From Tatumella punctata (lineage in GTDB: Bacteria > Pseudomonadota > Gammaproteobacteria > Enterobacterales > Enterobacteriaceae), in NCBI RefSeq assembly GCF_039523735.1, contig NZ_BAAAFW010000092.1:1-64000 (forward strand): a DNA stretch of 64,000 nucleotides, given 5' to 3'. A program made the position numbers and the translations under genes. This document shows, in pieces, positions 25,969-34,464 of this stretch (within the stretch, counting starts at the first letter, position 1; the number at the start of each line of letters is the position of its first letter). The notes beneath the pieces were generated by a model. The model was not told where the DNA came from. It ran no database searches and saw only the letters and a list, made by a program, of their open reading frames with translations.

Positions 25969-26499
25969 GTGACAACGATTGTAAGTGTTCGACGCAATGG
26001 CCAGGTAGTGATTGGTGGTGACGGCCAGGCTACTCTTGGTAATACAGTAATGAAGGGTAACGTCAAAAAAGTACGTCGCCTGTATAACGACAAAGTCATT
26101 GCCGGTTTTGCCGGCGGCACCGCCGATGCTTTCACCCTGTTTGAACTGTTTGAGCGCAAGCTGGAAATGCACCAGGGACATCTGGTTAAAGCTGCCGTAG
26201 AGCTGGCTAAAGACTGGCGTACCGACCGTATGCTACGCCGTCTGGAAGCTCTGCTGGCGGTAGCCGATGAAAATGCCTCTCTGATTATCAGTGGTAATGG
26301 TGATGTGATCCAGCCTGAAAATGATTTGATCGCTATCGGGTCCGGCGGACCCTATGCTCAGGCCGCAGCACGTGCACTGCTGGAAAACAGTGAACTCAGT
26401 GCCCGTGAGATTACCGAAAAAGCACTGGATATCGCAGGTGATATTTGTATCTACACCAACCATAACGTCACCATTGAAGAACTGACGTCCAGGACGTAA
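25969..26499 (+). CDS. hslV: ATP-dependent protease peptidase subunit HslV (ClpQ)
   Basis: Proteasome-like threonine peptidase forming a double hexamer with HslU. The catalytic threonine is residue 2 (MTTIVSVRR), exposed after methionine removal. The motif GGDGQATLGNT and the conserved AGFAGGTADAFTLFE follow. 176 aa. Starts at GTG (25969), as in E. coli. First gene of hslVU, 11 nt from hslU, transcribed from the sigma-32-type promoter upstream. Confidence 0.97.
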   Translation: MTTIVSVRRNGQVVIGGDGQATLGNTVMKGNVKKVRRLYNDKVIAGFAGGTADAFTLFELFERKLEMHQGHLVKAAVELAKDWRTDRMLRRLEALLAVADENASLIISGNGDVIQPENDLIAIGSGGPYAQAAARALLENSELSAREITEKALDIAGDICIYTNHNVTIEELTSRT

Positions 26500-26510
26500 G
26501 GATTTTTACT

Positions 26511-27842
26511 ATGTCTGAAATGACTCCTCGCGAAATTGTAAGTGAACTGAATAAGTTCATCATTGGTCAGGATGGCGCAAAGCGTGCTGTCTCTATCGCC
26601 CTGCGTAACCGCTGGCGTCGTATGCAGCTGGATGCCGAGCTGCGTCACGAAGTGACCCCTAAAAATATTCTGATGATCGGCCCGACAGGGGTAGGTAAAA
26701 CAGAAATCGCCCGGCGCCTGGCGAAGCTGGCAAATGCACCTTTTATTAAAGTCGAGGCGACAAAATTTACCGAAGTGGGTTATGTCGGAAAAGAGGTCGA
26801 CTCGATTATCCGTGACTTAACCGATGCTGCAGTCAAAATGGTACGCAGCCAGGCAATTGAGCGCAATAAATCCCGTGCCGAAGAACAGGCTGAAGAACGC
26901 ATTCTGGATGTACTGATCCCACCGGCAAAAAATAACTGGGGACAGTCAGAGCAAAATAGTGAGCCTTCTGCCGCACGCCAGTCTTTCCGCAAAAAACTGC
27001 GTGAAGGACAGCTGGATGATAAAGAGATTGAAATCGATCTCGCTGCATCTCCGATGGATGTTGAAATCATGGCGCCTCCCGGCATGGAAGAGATGACCAG
27101 CCAGCTGCAGTCTATGTTCCAGAACATGGGCGGACAAAAACAGAAATCCCGTAAGCTGAAAATAAAAGATGCTCTGAAGTTACTGATCGAAGAAGAAGCC
27201 GCCAGACTGGTGAATCCTGAAGAACTGAAGCAGGAAGCTATCGATGCGGTAGAACAACATGGCATCGTATTTATTGATGAAATCGATAAGATCTGTAAGC
27301 GTGGCCAGGCATCCGGTCCGGATGTTTCGCGTGAAGGTGTGCAACGTGATTTGCTGCCCTTAGTCGAAGGATGTACCGTTTCGACAAAACACGGAATGGT
27401 GAAAACCGATCATATTCTGTTTATCGCATCAGGTGCATTCCAGGTCGCCAGCCCGTCAGACCTGATCCCTGAACTGCAGGGACGTTTGCCTATCCGTGTC
27501 GAACTTCAGGCACTGACCGTTAATGACTTTGAACGTATTCTGACAGAGCCAAGTGCTTCCGTGACGGTACAGTACAAAGCGTTGATGGCAACAGAAGGTG
27601 TGACAGTGGAGTTCAGCGATGATGGCATTCGTCGTATTGCTGAAGCTGCATGGCAGGTCAATGAGACCACCGAAAATATCGGTGCTCGTCGTCTGTACAC
27701 CGTGCTGGAAAAGCTGATGGAAGAAATCTCTTTCGATGCCAGCGAACGCCCTGGTGAGTCAGTGACAATTGATGCCGGTTATGTGAGTTCTCACCTTGAT
27801 AAACTGGTTGCTGATGAAGATTTGAGCCGTTTTATTCTGTAA
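26511..27842 (+). CDS. hslU: HslUV unfoldase/ATPase subunit HslU (ClpY)
   Basis: AAA+ ring that unfolds substrates and feeds them to HslV. Walker A GPTGVGKT at residues 57-64, Walker B FIDEID near 252-257, with the inserted I-domain between them (about 110-230), sensor and arginine-finger regions in the C-terminal half, and the C-terminal tail DLSRFIL that docks into HslV. 443 aa, as in E. coli. Co-transcribed with hslV. menA, the next gene in E. coli, is absent. Confidence 0.98.
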   Translation: MSEMTPREIVSELNKFIIGQDGAKRAVSIALRNRWRRMQLDAELRHEVTPKNILMIGPTGVGKTEIARRLAKLANAPFIKVEATKFTEVGYVGKEVDSIIRDLTDAAVKMVRSQAIERNKSRAEEQAEERILDVLIPPAKNNWGQSEQNSEPSAARQSFRKKLREGQLDDKEIEIDLAASPMDVEIMAPPGMEEMTSQLQSMFQNMGGQKQKSRKLKIKDALKLLIEEEAARLVNPEELKQEAIDAVEQHGIVFIDEIDKICKRGQASGPDVSREGVQRDLLPLVEGCTVSTKHGMVKTDHILFIASGAFQVASPSDLIPELQGRLPIRVELQALTVNDFERILTEPSASVTVQYKALMATEGVTVEFSDDGIRRIAEAAWQVNETTENIGARRLYTVLEKLMEEISFDASERPGESVTIDAGYVSSHLDKLVADEDLSRFIL

Positions 27843-27868
27843 TTTAATTTACCGTGCTCTTATCACCC

Positions 27869-27898
27869 GATCTCTGTCTCCGGGCAGAGATCTGTTTT
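27869..27898 (+). terminator. hslVU terminator
   Basis: GATCTCTG / CAGAGATC stem, 8-nt loop, then TGTTTT, 27 bp after the hslU stop. Confidence 0.8.
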
Positions 27899-28243
27899 CA
27901 CCCGATGCACAGCCTCCCGTTAACCACTGCTGATACACATTTTTACTGTTATTTACCCTCAGAGTTTCTCACGCTCACTGCAGGATTTATCTCTCCGCCA
28001 TTTTTTCTGCCGGTATCTTGCAGACGGACGGCATCATTATTTTGTTTCCCCGCCTCTCTTACCGGCTGATATCAGTGAATAGTCGTGATGACCAGAAAAA
28101 TGGCATTTCTGACCAATTTATTATTCATCTGTAATGTGATGATGGATCACTTATCCCGGCCTGCAGCCACGGCTGGCTTTTTTGCTATCTTCAGAAAGAA
28201 CGCGATATACTTTATCCACCTCTGGCAAACAGATGATACCGCT
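27899..28243. other. gene-free region in place of menA
   Basis: About 345 bp between the hslVU terminator and rraA. Short frames exist (for example 27854-28069), but they lack ribosome-binding sites and resemble nothing I know. The right end (about 28150-28240) should hold the rraA promoter; a GATATACTTTAT stretch near 28204 is a possible -10. I see no recognisable menA remnant. Confidence 0.6.
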
Positions 28244-28750
28244 ATGAAATACGATACCTCCGAACTTTGTGATATTTACCATGAAGAAGTGAATGTTGTT
28301 GAACCCTTGTTTTCAAATTTTGGCGGACGCACTTCTTTTGGTGGTCAGATAACTACCGTCAAATGCTTCGAAGACAATGGTCTGCTTTATGATGTACTCG
28401 AAGAAAATGGACTCGGGCGGGTGCTGGTTGTCGATGGCGGTGGTTCAGTCAGACGTGCTCTGATTGATGCACAACTGGCACAACTGGCCACGCAAAATGA
28501 ATGGGAAGGCATTGTTGTTTACGGTTCGGTACGTCAGGTCGACGAACTTGAAGAACTTGATATCGGCATCCAGGCGATGGCGGCTATTCCTGTCGGTGCA
28601 GCAGGCGAAGGTCCGGGCGAAAGTGATATCCGGGTAAACTTTGGCGGAGTGACCTTTTTCTCCGGTGATTATCTGTACGCAGATAATACTGGTATTATTT
28701 TGTCCGAAAACGCACTGGTCGCTGAAGAACAGGATGAGGATGCAGAGTAA
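28244..28750 (+). CDS. rraA: ribonuclease E activity regulator RraA
   Basis: Trimeric inhibitor that binds the C-terminal half of RNase E and changes mRNA decay. Strong match along the length: MKYDTSELCDIYHEEVNVVEP, LVVDGGGSVRRAL, AIPVGAAGEG and GVTFFSGDYLYADNTGI. 168 aa, slightly longer than E. coli because of the acidic tail VAEEQDEDAE. The frame is open to 28085 upstream; the start at 28244 follows the family N-terminus. Alone between hslU and zapB because menA is missing. Confidence 0.97.
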   Translation: MKYDTSELCDIYHEEVNVVEPLFSNFGGRTSFGGQITTVKCFEDNGLLYDVLEENGLGRVLVVDGGGSVRRALIDAQLAQLATQNEWEGIVVYGSVRQVDELEELDIGIQAMAAIPVGAAGEGPGESDIRVNFGGVTFFSGDYLYADNTGIILSENALVAEEQDEDAE

Positions 28751-28760
28751 AACCGCAGGT

Positions 28761-28794
28761 AAACCGGGTGCCGCAGCACCCGACTTCCGGTTTA
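28761..28794. terminator. bidirectional terminator between rraA and zapB
   Basis: CGGGTGC / GCACCCG stem with a CGCA loop (28765-28782), enclosed by AAACCGG and CCGGTTT. TTTATT follows on plus; TTTACC follows on minus. Confidence 0.8.
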
Positions 28795-28807
28795 TTCCTC
28801 GACAGAA

Positions 28808-29047
28808 TTAAACCTCATCCATTTTTCCCAGCAGGGTACGTAAACGCTCCTGCCATTGTTGTTGTTCTTCTTTTAACTGCTGATTTTCACGCGTTAATGC
28901 GTCGTGATTACCGGCAACCTGTAATGCTTCCTGCTTCAGTGTGCTGTTTTGTTCTTTCAGCTCTTCAATTTCCATCTGCAACAGGGTGATAGTATCAATC
29001 GCCTGCTGTACTTTGGCTTCCAGTTTTTCGAACATTTCAAATGACAT
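28808..29047 (-). CDS. zapB: cell-division protein ZapB
   Basis: Small, wholly coiled-coil protein that joins ZapA/FtsZ at the Z-ring to MatP. 79 aa. FEKLEAKVQQAIDTITLLQM matches E. coli ZapB exactly, followed by heptads rich in E, Q and L to the end KMDEV. The longer frame to 29095 is rejected because MSFEMFEKLE at 29047 has a good GGAGAGG upstream and fits the family start. Confidence 0.96.
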   Translation of the reverse strand: MSFEMFEKLEAKVQQAIDTITLLQMEIEELKEQNSTLKQEALQVAGNHDALTRENQQLKEEQQQWQERLRTLLGKMDEV

Positions 29048-29355
29048 TTTTATAACCTCTCCTATATCGCAAGGCGTTGATGTGCCGGCTACCATCCTGA
29101 CAAACCCTGTAAAATTTCAGTAGCTGGCTACGATAACACGATTGTATGAAGCCTGATCGCGCAAGTCCAGTTACCGGGTAACTTCAGGAGCAGTCTGTAA
29201 CATTTTTGGCATATATTTTCTATAAAAACCGCCGGACTTTCCTCGTTGCCGTAAAAAATCACGCCGCCACAAGCAATCATTAATGACAATATGGCAACAA
29301 AATACGCGATTTCGCTCATTTCATTTGACATGACACACAAATTTTAAGTTCGGTA

Positions 29356-29383
29356 TTTATCGTTTATGCGCGTTAACGATAAA
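29356..29383. promoter_or_regulatory. gapped palindrome upstream of glpF
   Basis: TTTATCGTT (29356-29364) and its exact complement AACGATAAA (29375-29383) are 10 bp apart, about 90 bp before glpF. Position suggests an operator. It does not closely match the GlpR consensus I know, so the factor is unassigned. Confidence 0.5.
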
Positions 29384-29452
29384 TTTAACCTAACCCTCTA
29401 AGAAAGTCGGGTAACTCAGGGAATGGGTACACAACACCGATAAATTTAACCT
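29377..29452 (+). repeat. 15-bp direct repeat upstream of glpF
   Basis: CGATAAATTTAACCT occurs exactly at 29377-29391 and again at 29438-29452, a period of 61 bp (close to six helical turns). The second copy lies 17 bp before the glpF start and would overlap the leader; the first overlaps the palindrome. Confidence 0.7.
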
Positions 29453-29469
29453 CGTTTAAGGAATCAATC

Positions 29470-30324
29470 ATGAGTCAAACGACAAGCACGCTCACAGGCC
29501 AGTGTATCGCCGAATTCATAGGTACCGGTTTGATTCTTTTTTTTGGTGCCGGCTGCGTTGCCGCGCTAAAAGTCGCCGGAGCCAGCTTTGGGCAATGGGA
29601 AATTTGCATCGTCTGGGGCCTGGCAGTTTCAATGGGTGTTTATGTCAGTGCAGGTATTTCCGGAGCACACCTCAATCCGGCAGTCACTGTTGCTTTGTGC
29701 CTGTTTGGTCACTTTGAAGGCCGTAAAGTCATTCCCTATATTGTTGCACAGGTTGCCGGTGCATTCTGTGCTGCAGCGTTGGTATACGGATTATACCGCA
29801 GCCTGTTTATTGATTTTGAGCAGGCACATCAGATAGTGCGTGGCAGTACCGAAAGTCTCGGGCTTGCAGGGGTCTTTTCTACCTACCCGCATCCGGGTAT
29901 CAGCGTAGTGCAGGCATTCTTTGTTGAGCTGGTCATTACCGCAGTACTGATGGGAATGATTATGGCGCTGACAGATGATGGTAACGGCTTACCACGTGGC
30001 CCGTTAGCCCCTCTGCTGATTGGGTTACTGGTCGCGGTGATTGGCGCGGCAATGGGCCCTCTGACCGGTTTTGCTTTAAACCCGGCACGTGATTTCGGCC
30101 CTAAAATGTTTACCGCTCTCGCCGGGTGGGGCGAAATTGCTTTTACCGGAGGAAAAACCATTCCTTACTTTCTGGTACCGATTTTCGGACCACTGATCGG
30201 GGCTTGTGTCGGCGCTTTTATTTACCGTAATTGCGTCGGGCGTTATTTACCCTCAAACAACATAACACCGGCCAGCACAGAATCAGAACAGTCACTGTCA
30301 CGCGCTGAACAGCATAAAGCGTAA
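29470..30324 (+). CDS. glpF: glycerol facilitator GlpF
   Basis: Aquaglyceroporin of the inner membrane allowing glycerol diffusion. Both half-helix motifs are present, GAHLNPAVT and FALNPARDFGP, with six membrane segments and the GlpF-type aspartate after the second NPAR. 284 aa. Starts MSQTTSTLTG after AAGG. It heads the glpFK unit, 30 nt before glpK; glycerol kinase traps the incoming substrate. The promoter region carries an unassigned palindrome and a direct repeat. Confidence 0.97.
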   Translation: MSQTTSTLTGQCIAEFIGTGLILFFGAGCVAALKVAGASFGQWEICIVWGLAVSMGVYVSAGISGAHLNPAVTVALCLFGHFEGRKVIPYIVAQVAGAFCAAALVYGLYRSLFIDFEQAHQIVRGSTESLGLAGVFSTYPHPGISVVQAFFVELVITAVLMGMIMALTDDGNGLPRGPLAPLLIGLLVAVIGAAMGPLTGFALNPARDFGPKMFTALAGWGEIAFTGGKTIPYFLVPIFGPLIGACVGAFIYRNCVGRYLPSNNITPASTESEQSLSRAEQHKA

Positions 30325-30354
30325 ACTTAACAACGACTTCACCAGGAACAGATT

Positions 30355-31872
30355 ATGACAAACGCTGAAAATAAATACATTGTTGCCCTGGATCAGGGAA
30401 CCACCAGTTCACGGGCCGTAGTTATGGATCACGATGCAAATATTATTGCTGTTTCACAACGTGAATTTAGCCAGATTTATCCGAAGACCGGCTGGGTAGA
30501 ACATGACCCGATGGATATCTGGGCTTCACAGAGTTCGACGCTGATTGAAGTACTGGCACATGCCGATATCCGGTCGGATCAGATTGCAGCTATCGGTATC
30601 ACTAACCAGCGTGAAACCACGATTGTCTGGGACAAAAAAACCGGAAAACCTGTCTACAATGCCATTGTCTGGCAGGATCCACGTACGGCAGATTACTGTT
30701 CAAAACTGAAAAAAGAAGGACTGGAACAGTATATACAGCAAACGACCGGCCTGGTGATCAATCCTTATTTTTCCGGAACCAAAGTGAAATGGATTCTGGA
30801 TCATGTTGAGGGGGCACGTGAACGCGCAAAACGTGGGGAACTTCTGTTTGGTACTGTAGATACCTGGCTGGTATGGAAGATGACCCAGGGACGTGTACAT
30901 ATCACTGATTTTACCAATGCATCACGTACCATGATGTTCGATATCCATAAGCTACAGTGGGACAACCGTATGCTGGAGATTCTCGATATTCCGCGGGAAA
31001 TGTTACCGGCAGTGAAGTCCTCTTCAGAAATTTATGGTCAGACCAATATCGGGGGTAAAGGCGGGACCCGCATACCGATCGCCGGGATCGCCGGCGATCA
31101 GCAGGCAGCACTGTATGGTCAGCTATGTGTACAGCCCGGGATGGCTAAAAATACCTATGGCACCGGTTGTTTTATGTTAATGAATACCGGTACCGAAGCG
31201 GTTACCTCAACCCATGGTTTACTAACGACTATTGCCTGCGGTCCGCGCGGTGAAGTGAACTATGCCCTGGAAGGGGCGGTGTTTATCGGTGGCGCCTCTA
31301 TTCAGTGGCTGCGGGATGAGATGAAATTATTCTCTGAAGCGCTGGATTCTGAGTATTTTGCAACGAAAGTGAAGGATTCAAACGGTGTGTATATGGTGCC
31401 GGCGTTTACCGGCCTCGGTGCCCCGTACTGGGACCCCTATGCCCGCGGCGCTATCTTTGGCCTGACACGCGGCACCAATGCGAACCATATTATCCGGGCA
31501 ACTCTGGAATCAATTGCCTACCAGACACGTGACGTACTGGAAGCAATGCAAAACGATGCCAGCACACGACTGCAGTCCTTACGGGTAGATGGCGGCGCGG
31601 TAGCAAATAACTTCCTGATGCAATTCCAGTCAGATATTCTCGGTGCCAGAGTTGAGCGTCCGCAAGTCCGTGAAGTGACAGCATTAGGCGCTGCCTACCT
31701 TGCCGGTCTGGCTGTCGGTTTCTGGAAAGACCTGGACGAAGTTCGAGCTAAGTCAGTCATTGAACGTGAGTTCCGTCCTTCCATCGAAACTACTGAGCGT
31801 AACTACCGCTATGCCGGCTGGAAAAAAGCCGTATCCCGAGCCCTGCGCTGGGAAGATGAAAACGAGGAATAA
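30355..31872 (+). CDS. glpK: glycerol kinase GlpK
   Basis: ATP-dependent phosphorylation of glycerol to sn-glycerol-3-phosphate, cytoplasmic at the membrane. FGGY-family fold with the N-terminal phosphate loop ALDQGTTSSRAVV and the second-domain motif GGAVANNFLMQFQSD. Conserved GAPYWDPYARGAIFGLTRG is intact. 505 aa, E. coli-like in length. In E. coli inhibited by fructose-1,6-bisphosphate and unphosphorylated EIIA-Glc. Second gene of glpFK; a terminator-like hairpin follows before glpX. Confidence 0.98.
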   Translation: MTNAENKYIVALDQGTTSSRAVVMDHDANIIAVSQREFSQIYPKTGWVEHDPMDIWASQSSTLIEVLAHADIRSDQIAAIGITNQRETTIVWDKKTGKPVYNAIVWQDPRTADYCSKLKKEGLEQYIQQTTGLVINPYFSGTKVKWILDHVEGARERAKRGELLFGTVDTWLVWKMTQGRVHITDFTNASRTMMFDIHKLQWDNRMLEILDIPREMLPAVKSSSEIYGQTNIGGKGGTRIPIAGIAGDQQAALYGQLCVQPGMAKNTYGTGCFMLMNTGTEAVTSTHGLLTTIACGPRGEVNYALEGAVFIGGASIQWLRDEMKLFSEALDSEYFATKVKDSNGVYMVPAFTGLGAPYWDPYARGAIFGLTRGTNANHIIRATLESIAYQTRDVLEAMQNDASTRLQSLRVDGGAVANNFLMQFQSDILGARVERPQVREVTALGAAYLAGLAVGFWKDLDEVRAKSVIEREFRPSIETTERNYRYAGWKKAVSRALRWEDENEE

Positions 31873-31882
31873 CTGAGACTCC

Positions 31883-31908
31883 GCCCGTAACTGCGTTACG
31901 GGCTTTCA
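31883..31908 (+). terminator. terminator between glpK and glpX
   Basis: GCCCGTAAC / GTTACGGGC stem with a TGC loop, 10 bp after the glpK stop, followed by TTTC. It may only partly stop transcription into glpX, which belongs to the same regulon in E. coli. Confidence 0.75.
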
Positions 31909-31974
31909 GGGTCAATTCAGTCCCCCTGCCCTTGTGCTACACTGATTCCCCTTTTCTTTCTGATAAGACAGATT

Positions 31975-32967
31975 ATGAAACGCGAACTTGCTCTCGAATT
32001 TTCACGGGTCACTGAAGCCGCAGCCCTGGCAGGACATGCCTGGCTGGGTCGCGGTGATAAAAACCTTGCTGACGGCGCTGCCGTGAATGCTATGCGGGCG
32101 ATGCTTAACCGTCTGGATATCCGCGGCCGGATAGTTATTGGTGAAGGTGAGATAGATGAAGCACCGATGTTATACATTGGTGAGCAAGTGGGAAGCGGAC
32201 AAGGGGAAGAGGTCGATATTGCCGTTGATCCGATAGAAGGCACCCGAATGACGGCAATGGGTCAGTCTAATGCTCTGACCGTTATGGCCGTCGGTAATAA
32301 AGACAGTTTTCTCCACGCCCCTGATATGTATATGGAGAAACTGGTGACCGGCCCGGAAGCCAGGGGATGTATCGACCTTAATCTGCCACTGGAGACCAAC
32401 CTTCAGGCTATTGCCCGCGCACTGAAAAAACCACTTTCAGACCTGACCGTAGCGGTGTTAGCAAAGCCACGGCATGAAACTATCATTACCAGTCTCCATC
32501 AGGCCGGGCTTAAAGTATTTGCTTTCCCAGATGGTGATGTTGCTGCCTCAATCCTGACCTGTATGCCGGACAGTGAGGTAGATGTTATGTATGGGATTGG
32601 TGGAGCTCCGGAGGGAGTTATTTCGGCGGCGGTGATCTCCGCACTGGGTGGTGATATGCAAAGCCGTCTGCTGCCAAGGCATCAGGTGAAAGGAGATACC
32701 CCGGAAAACCGGCGACTGGGTGAGCAGGAACTGGCTCGCTGCAAAGAAATGGGCATTGATACCCGCCAGCGCCTGACCCTGCAACATATGGTCAGCGATG
32801 ATGATATTATTTTTTCTGCGACCGGTATCACTGACGGGGATTTACTGAAAGGGATCACCCGTAAAGGTCATATCGCTACCAGTGAGTCCCTGTTAATTCG
32901 CGGAAAAACAGGGACTGTTCGCAGGATCCAGTCAGTACATCGGCTGGCCCCGGACCAGCAGTCCTGA
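31975..32967 (+). CDS. glpX: class II fructose-1,6-bisphosphatase GlpX
   Basis: Mn-dependent hydrolysis of fructose-1,6-bisphosphate in gluconeogenesis. Metal-binding signatures GEGEIDEAPMLY and DPIEGTRM, then GIGGAPEGVISAA. 330 aa, a few residues shorter than E. coli at the C-terminus. Starts MKRELALEFSRVTEAAALAG. Third gene of the glp group, 102 bp after glpK. Convergent with emrD, only 7 bp apart. Confidence 0.97.
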   Translation: MKRELALEFSRVTEAAALAGHAWLGRGDKNLADGAAVNAMRAMLNRLDIRGRIVIGEGEIDEAPMLYIGEQVGSGQGEEVDIAVDPIEGTRMTAMGQSNALTVMAVGNKDSFLHAPDMYMEKLVTGPEARGCIDLNLPLETNLQAIARALKKPLSDLTVAVLAKPRHETIITSLHQAGLKVFAFPDGDVAASILTCMPDSEVDVMYGIGGAPEGVISAAVISALGGDMQSRLLPRHQVKGDTPENRRLGEQELARCKEMGIDTRQRLTLQHMVSDDDIIFSATGITDGDLLKGITRKGHIATSESLLIRGKTGTVRRIQSVHRLAPDQQS

Positions 32968-32974
32968 TTGCCGG

Positions 32975-34168
32975 TTACCCGGTCACAATCTGGTGGTCAC
33001 TTTCGCGATGCCGTGACAGTGACCACCAGCATAACAGCATAATCAGCGCAGTCATAAACATCAGCATCCCCAGGCTGAACTGATCGTTTTGTGGTAAACG
33101 TGCTGACAGCCACGCGACAGCGCCGGACCCCAGATTCTGTAATCCGCCAATCAGCGCCCCTGCGCTTCCGGCAACCCAGGCATAGGGTTCCATCGCGCCG
33201 GATGTTGCCAGAGGAAACAACATACCAGCCCCAAAGAAATACAGGGATGCCGGGACCAGTAACGTCCAGATATTCATGACATGAAACCAGCCGGGGATCC
33301 ACATCAGTACTCCTGCTAGCAAACAGCTACCGACACCTATCCACATCAGCCGCTGCCAGTCACCTTCACTACGGCGGACAAACCAGGCACCGAAAAAAGC
33401 CGCCGGAATTGGCAGAATAAATAATATACTGACCGTGACACTGTTTAGCCCCAGCACCCCGCCCATCAGTACGCCGCAACTCGCCTCAAACACAGCAATA
33501 CCGGCCAGTGCTCCAATCAGAATCAGCAGATAGCGGAGAAAAGCACTGTCACGCAATAATAACGAGTAACGGGTTAAAAAAGGTCGCCGGACGATATTAT
33601 CAGGCCGCGTTTCCGGCAATCGGCGGGCAATAATGGCCGTAACGCCCAGACAAAGGAGCAGCAGAAAAGCAAAACAGGCATGCCAGCCCCAAAACTTTGT
33701 CAGTATCGCCCCGATAACCGGAGCCAGCAACGGGCTGACCAGGATCCCCATATTCAGGACACTGTTCGCTTTACGTAGCTGATTTCCCTCATACAAGTCC
33801 CTGGGCAACGTCCGGGCCATCACCCCGGCAACCCCGGTTCCCAGGCCCTGAATAGCGCAGCCAATCACCAGCTGACTGATAGAGTGGGCCAGTAATGCCG
33901 TCACCGCACCGATGCTGAACACAACCATTCCCCCCAGAATCACTGGCCGGCGACCGATGCTATCAGAGAGTGGTCCATAAAATAGCTGGGATAAACCGTA
34001 GGTAATCAGATAAGCGGCCATGATTCCCTGCACACTTCCGGTAGTTACCTGAAGTGAGAAGGCAATGTCACTCATGGCCGGGACATATACGGTCTGGGCC
34101 ATTTGCCCGACCGCAACCAGCACCACCAACAGCAACATTAATGAGTTATTACTAAGATTCTTTTCCAT
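32975..34168 (-). CDS. emrD: multidrug efflux transporter EmrD (MFS)
   Basis: Proton-coupled drug/H+ antiporter of the major facilitator superfamily, DHA1 type, with 12 predicted membrane segments. MFS motif A reads GPLSDSIGRRPV between TM2 and TM3, and VYVPAMSDIA is the family signature in TM1. 397 aa. Start MEKNLSNNSLMLLLVV. Alone, divergent from fpr. Substrates in E. coli include detergents and uncouplers; here only family assignment is possible. Confidence 0.93.
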   Translation of the reverse strand: MEKNLSNNSLMLLLVVLVAVGQMAQTVYVPAMSDIAFSLQVTTGSVQGIMAAYLITYGLSQLFYGPLSDSIGRRPVILGGMVVFSIGAVTALLAHSISQLVIGCAIQGLGTGVAGVMARTLPRDLYEGNQLRKANSVLNMGILVSPLLAPVIGAILTKFWGWHACFAFLLLLCLGVTAIIARRLPETRPDNIVRRPFLTRYSLLLRDSAFLRYLLILIGALAGIAVFEASCGVLMGGVLGLNSVTVSILFILPIPAAFFGAWFVRRSEGDWQRLMWIGVGSCLLAGVLMWIPGWFHVMNIWTLLVPASLYFFGAGMLFPLATSGAMEPYAWVAGSAGALIGGLQNLGSGAVAWLSARLPQNDQFSLGMLMFMTALIMLLCWWSLSRHRESDHQIVTG

Positions 34169-34464
34169 TTTGACGGTTAATTCTTATCCATGAGGGGTTA
34201 ACAGTGAGACGGGCCAATAATAATCCAAAAAGCAGCGTAAAATACCACGATTTACGGATAAAAAATGTCTCAGTTACACAGTTTTGCCGGTACCGACTGT
34301 CAGCTTTTTTCTCCATTTATGTACATTATTAATGCCAGTCCGTAGCAAATAATGGCAAAGGTTTGTCCATATGAGCTTAACCCGCAGATTAAGGCTGGAA
34401 AATCTGCCCGCCGACAGAGATGATGAAGGCTGAACCTAAAGTGAAGTTAACTGAGGAGCAAGTA

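Larger units (their letters stand above)
29048..29469. other. zapB-glpF divergent intergenic region
   Basis: About 420 bp. It must hold the zapB promoter (minus) and the glpF promoter (plus). Near glpF it carries a gapped palindrome and a 15-bp direct repeat, listed separately. A 70-codon minus-strand frame at 29128-29340 with one hydrophobic segment is present, but it has no ribosome-binding site and I do not annotate it as a gene. Confidence 0.6.

Noticed and set aside
26780..27265. 161-codon minus-strand frame
   Set aside because: Wholly antisense to the conserved HslU coding sequence, rich in serine from reversed codons and without a ribosome-binding site.
27854..28069. 71-codon frame in the hslU-rraA gap
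   Set aside because: Begins before the hslVU terminator hairpin and runs through it, has no Shine-Dalgarno and no recognisable similarity; not a menA fragment.
34320..34420. SoxS box before fpr (AGCAAATAATGGCAAAG)
   Set aside because: Partial match to a degenerate consensus; not strong enough to list as a feature.
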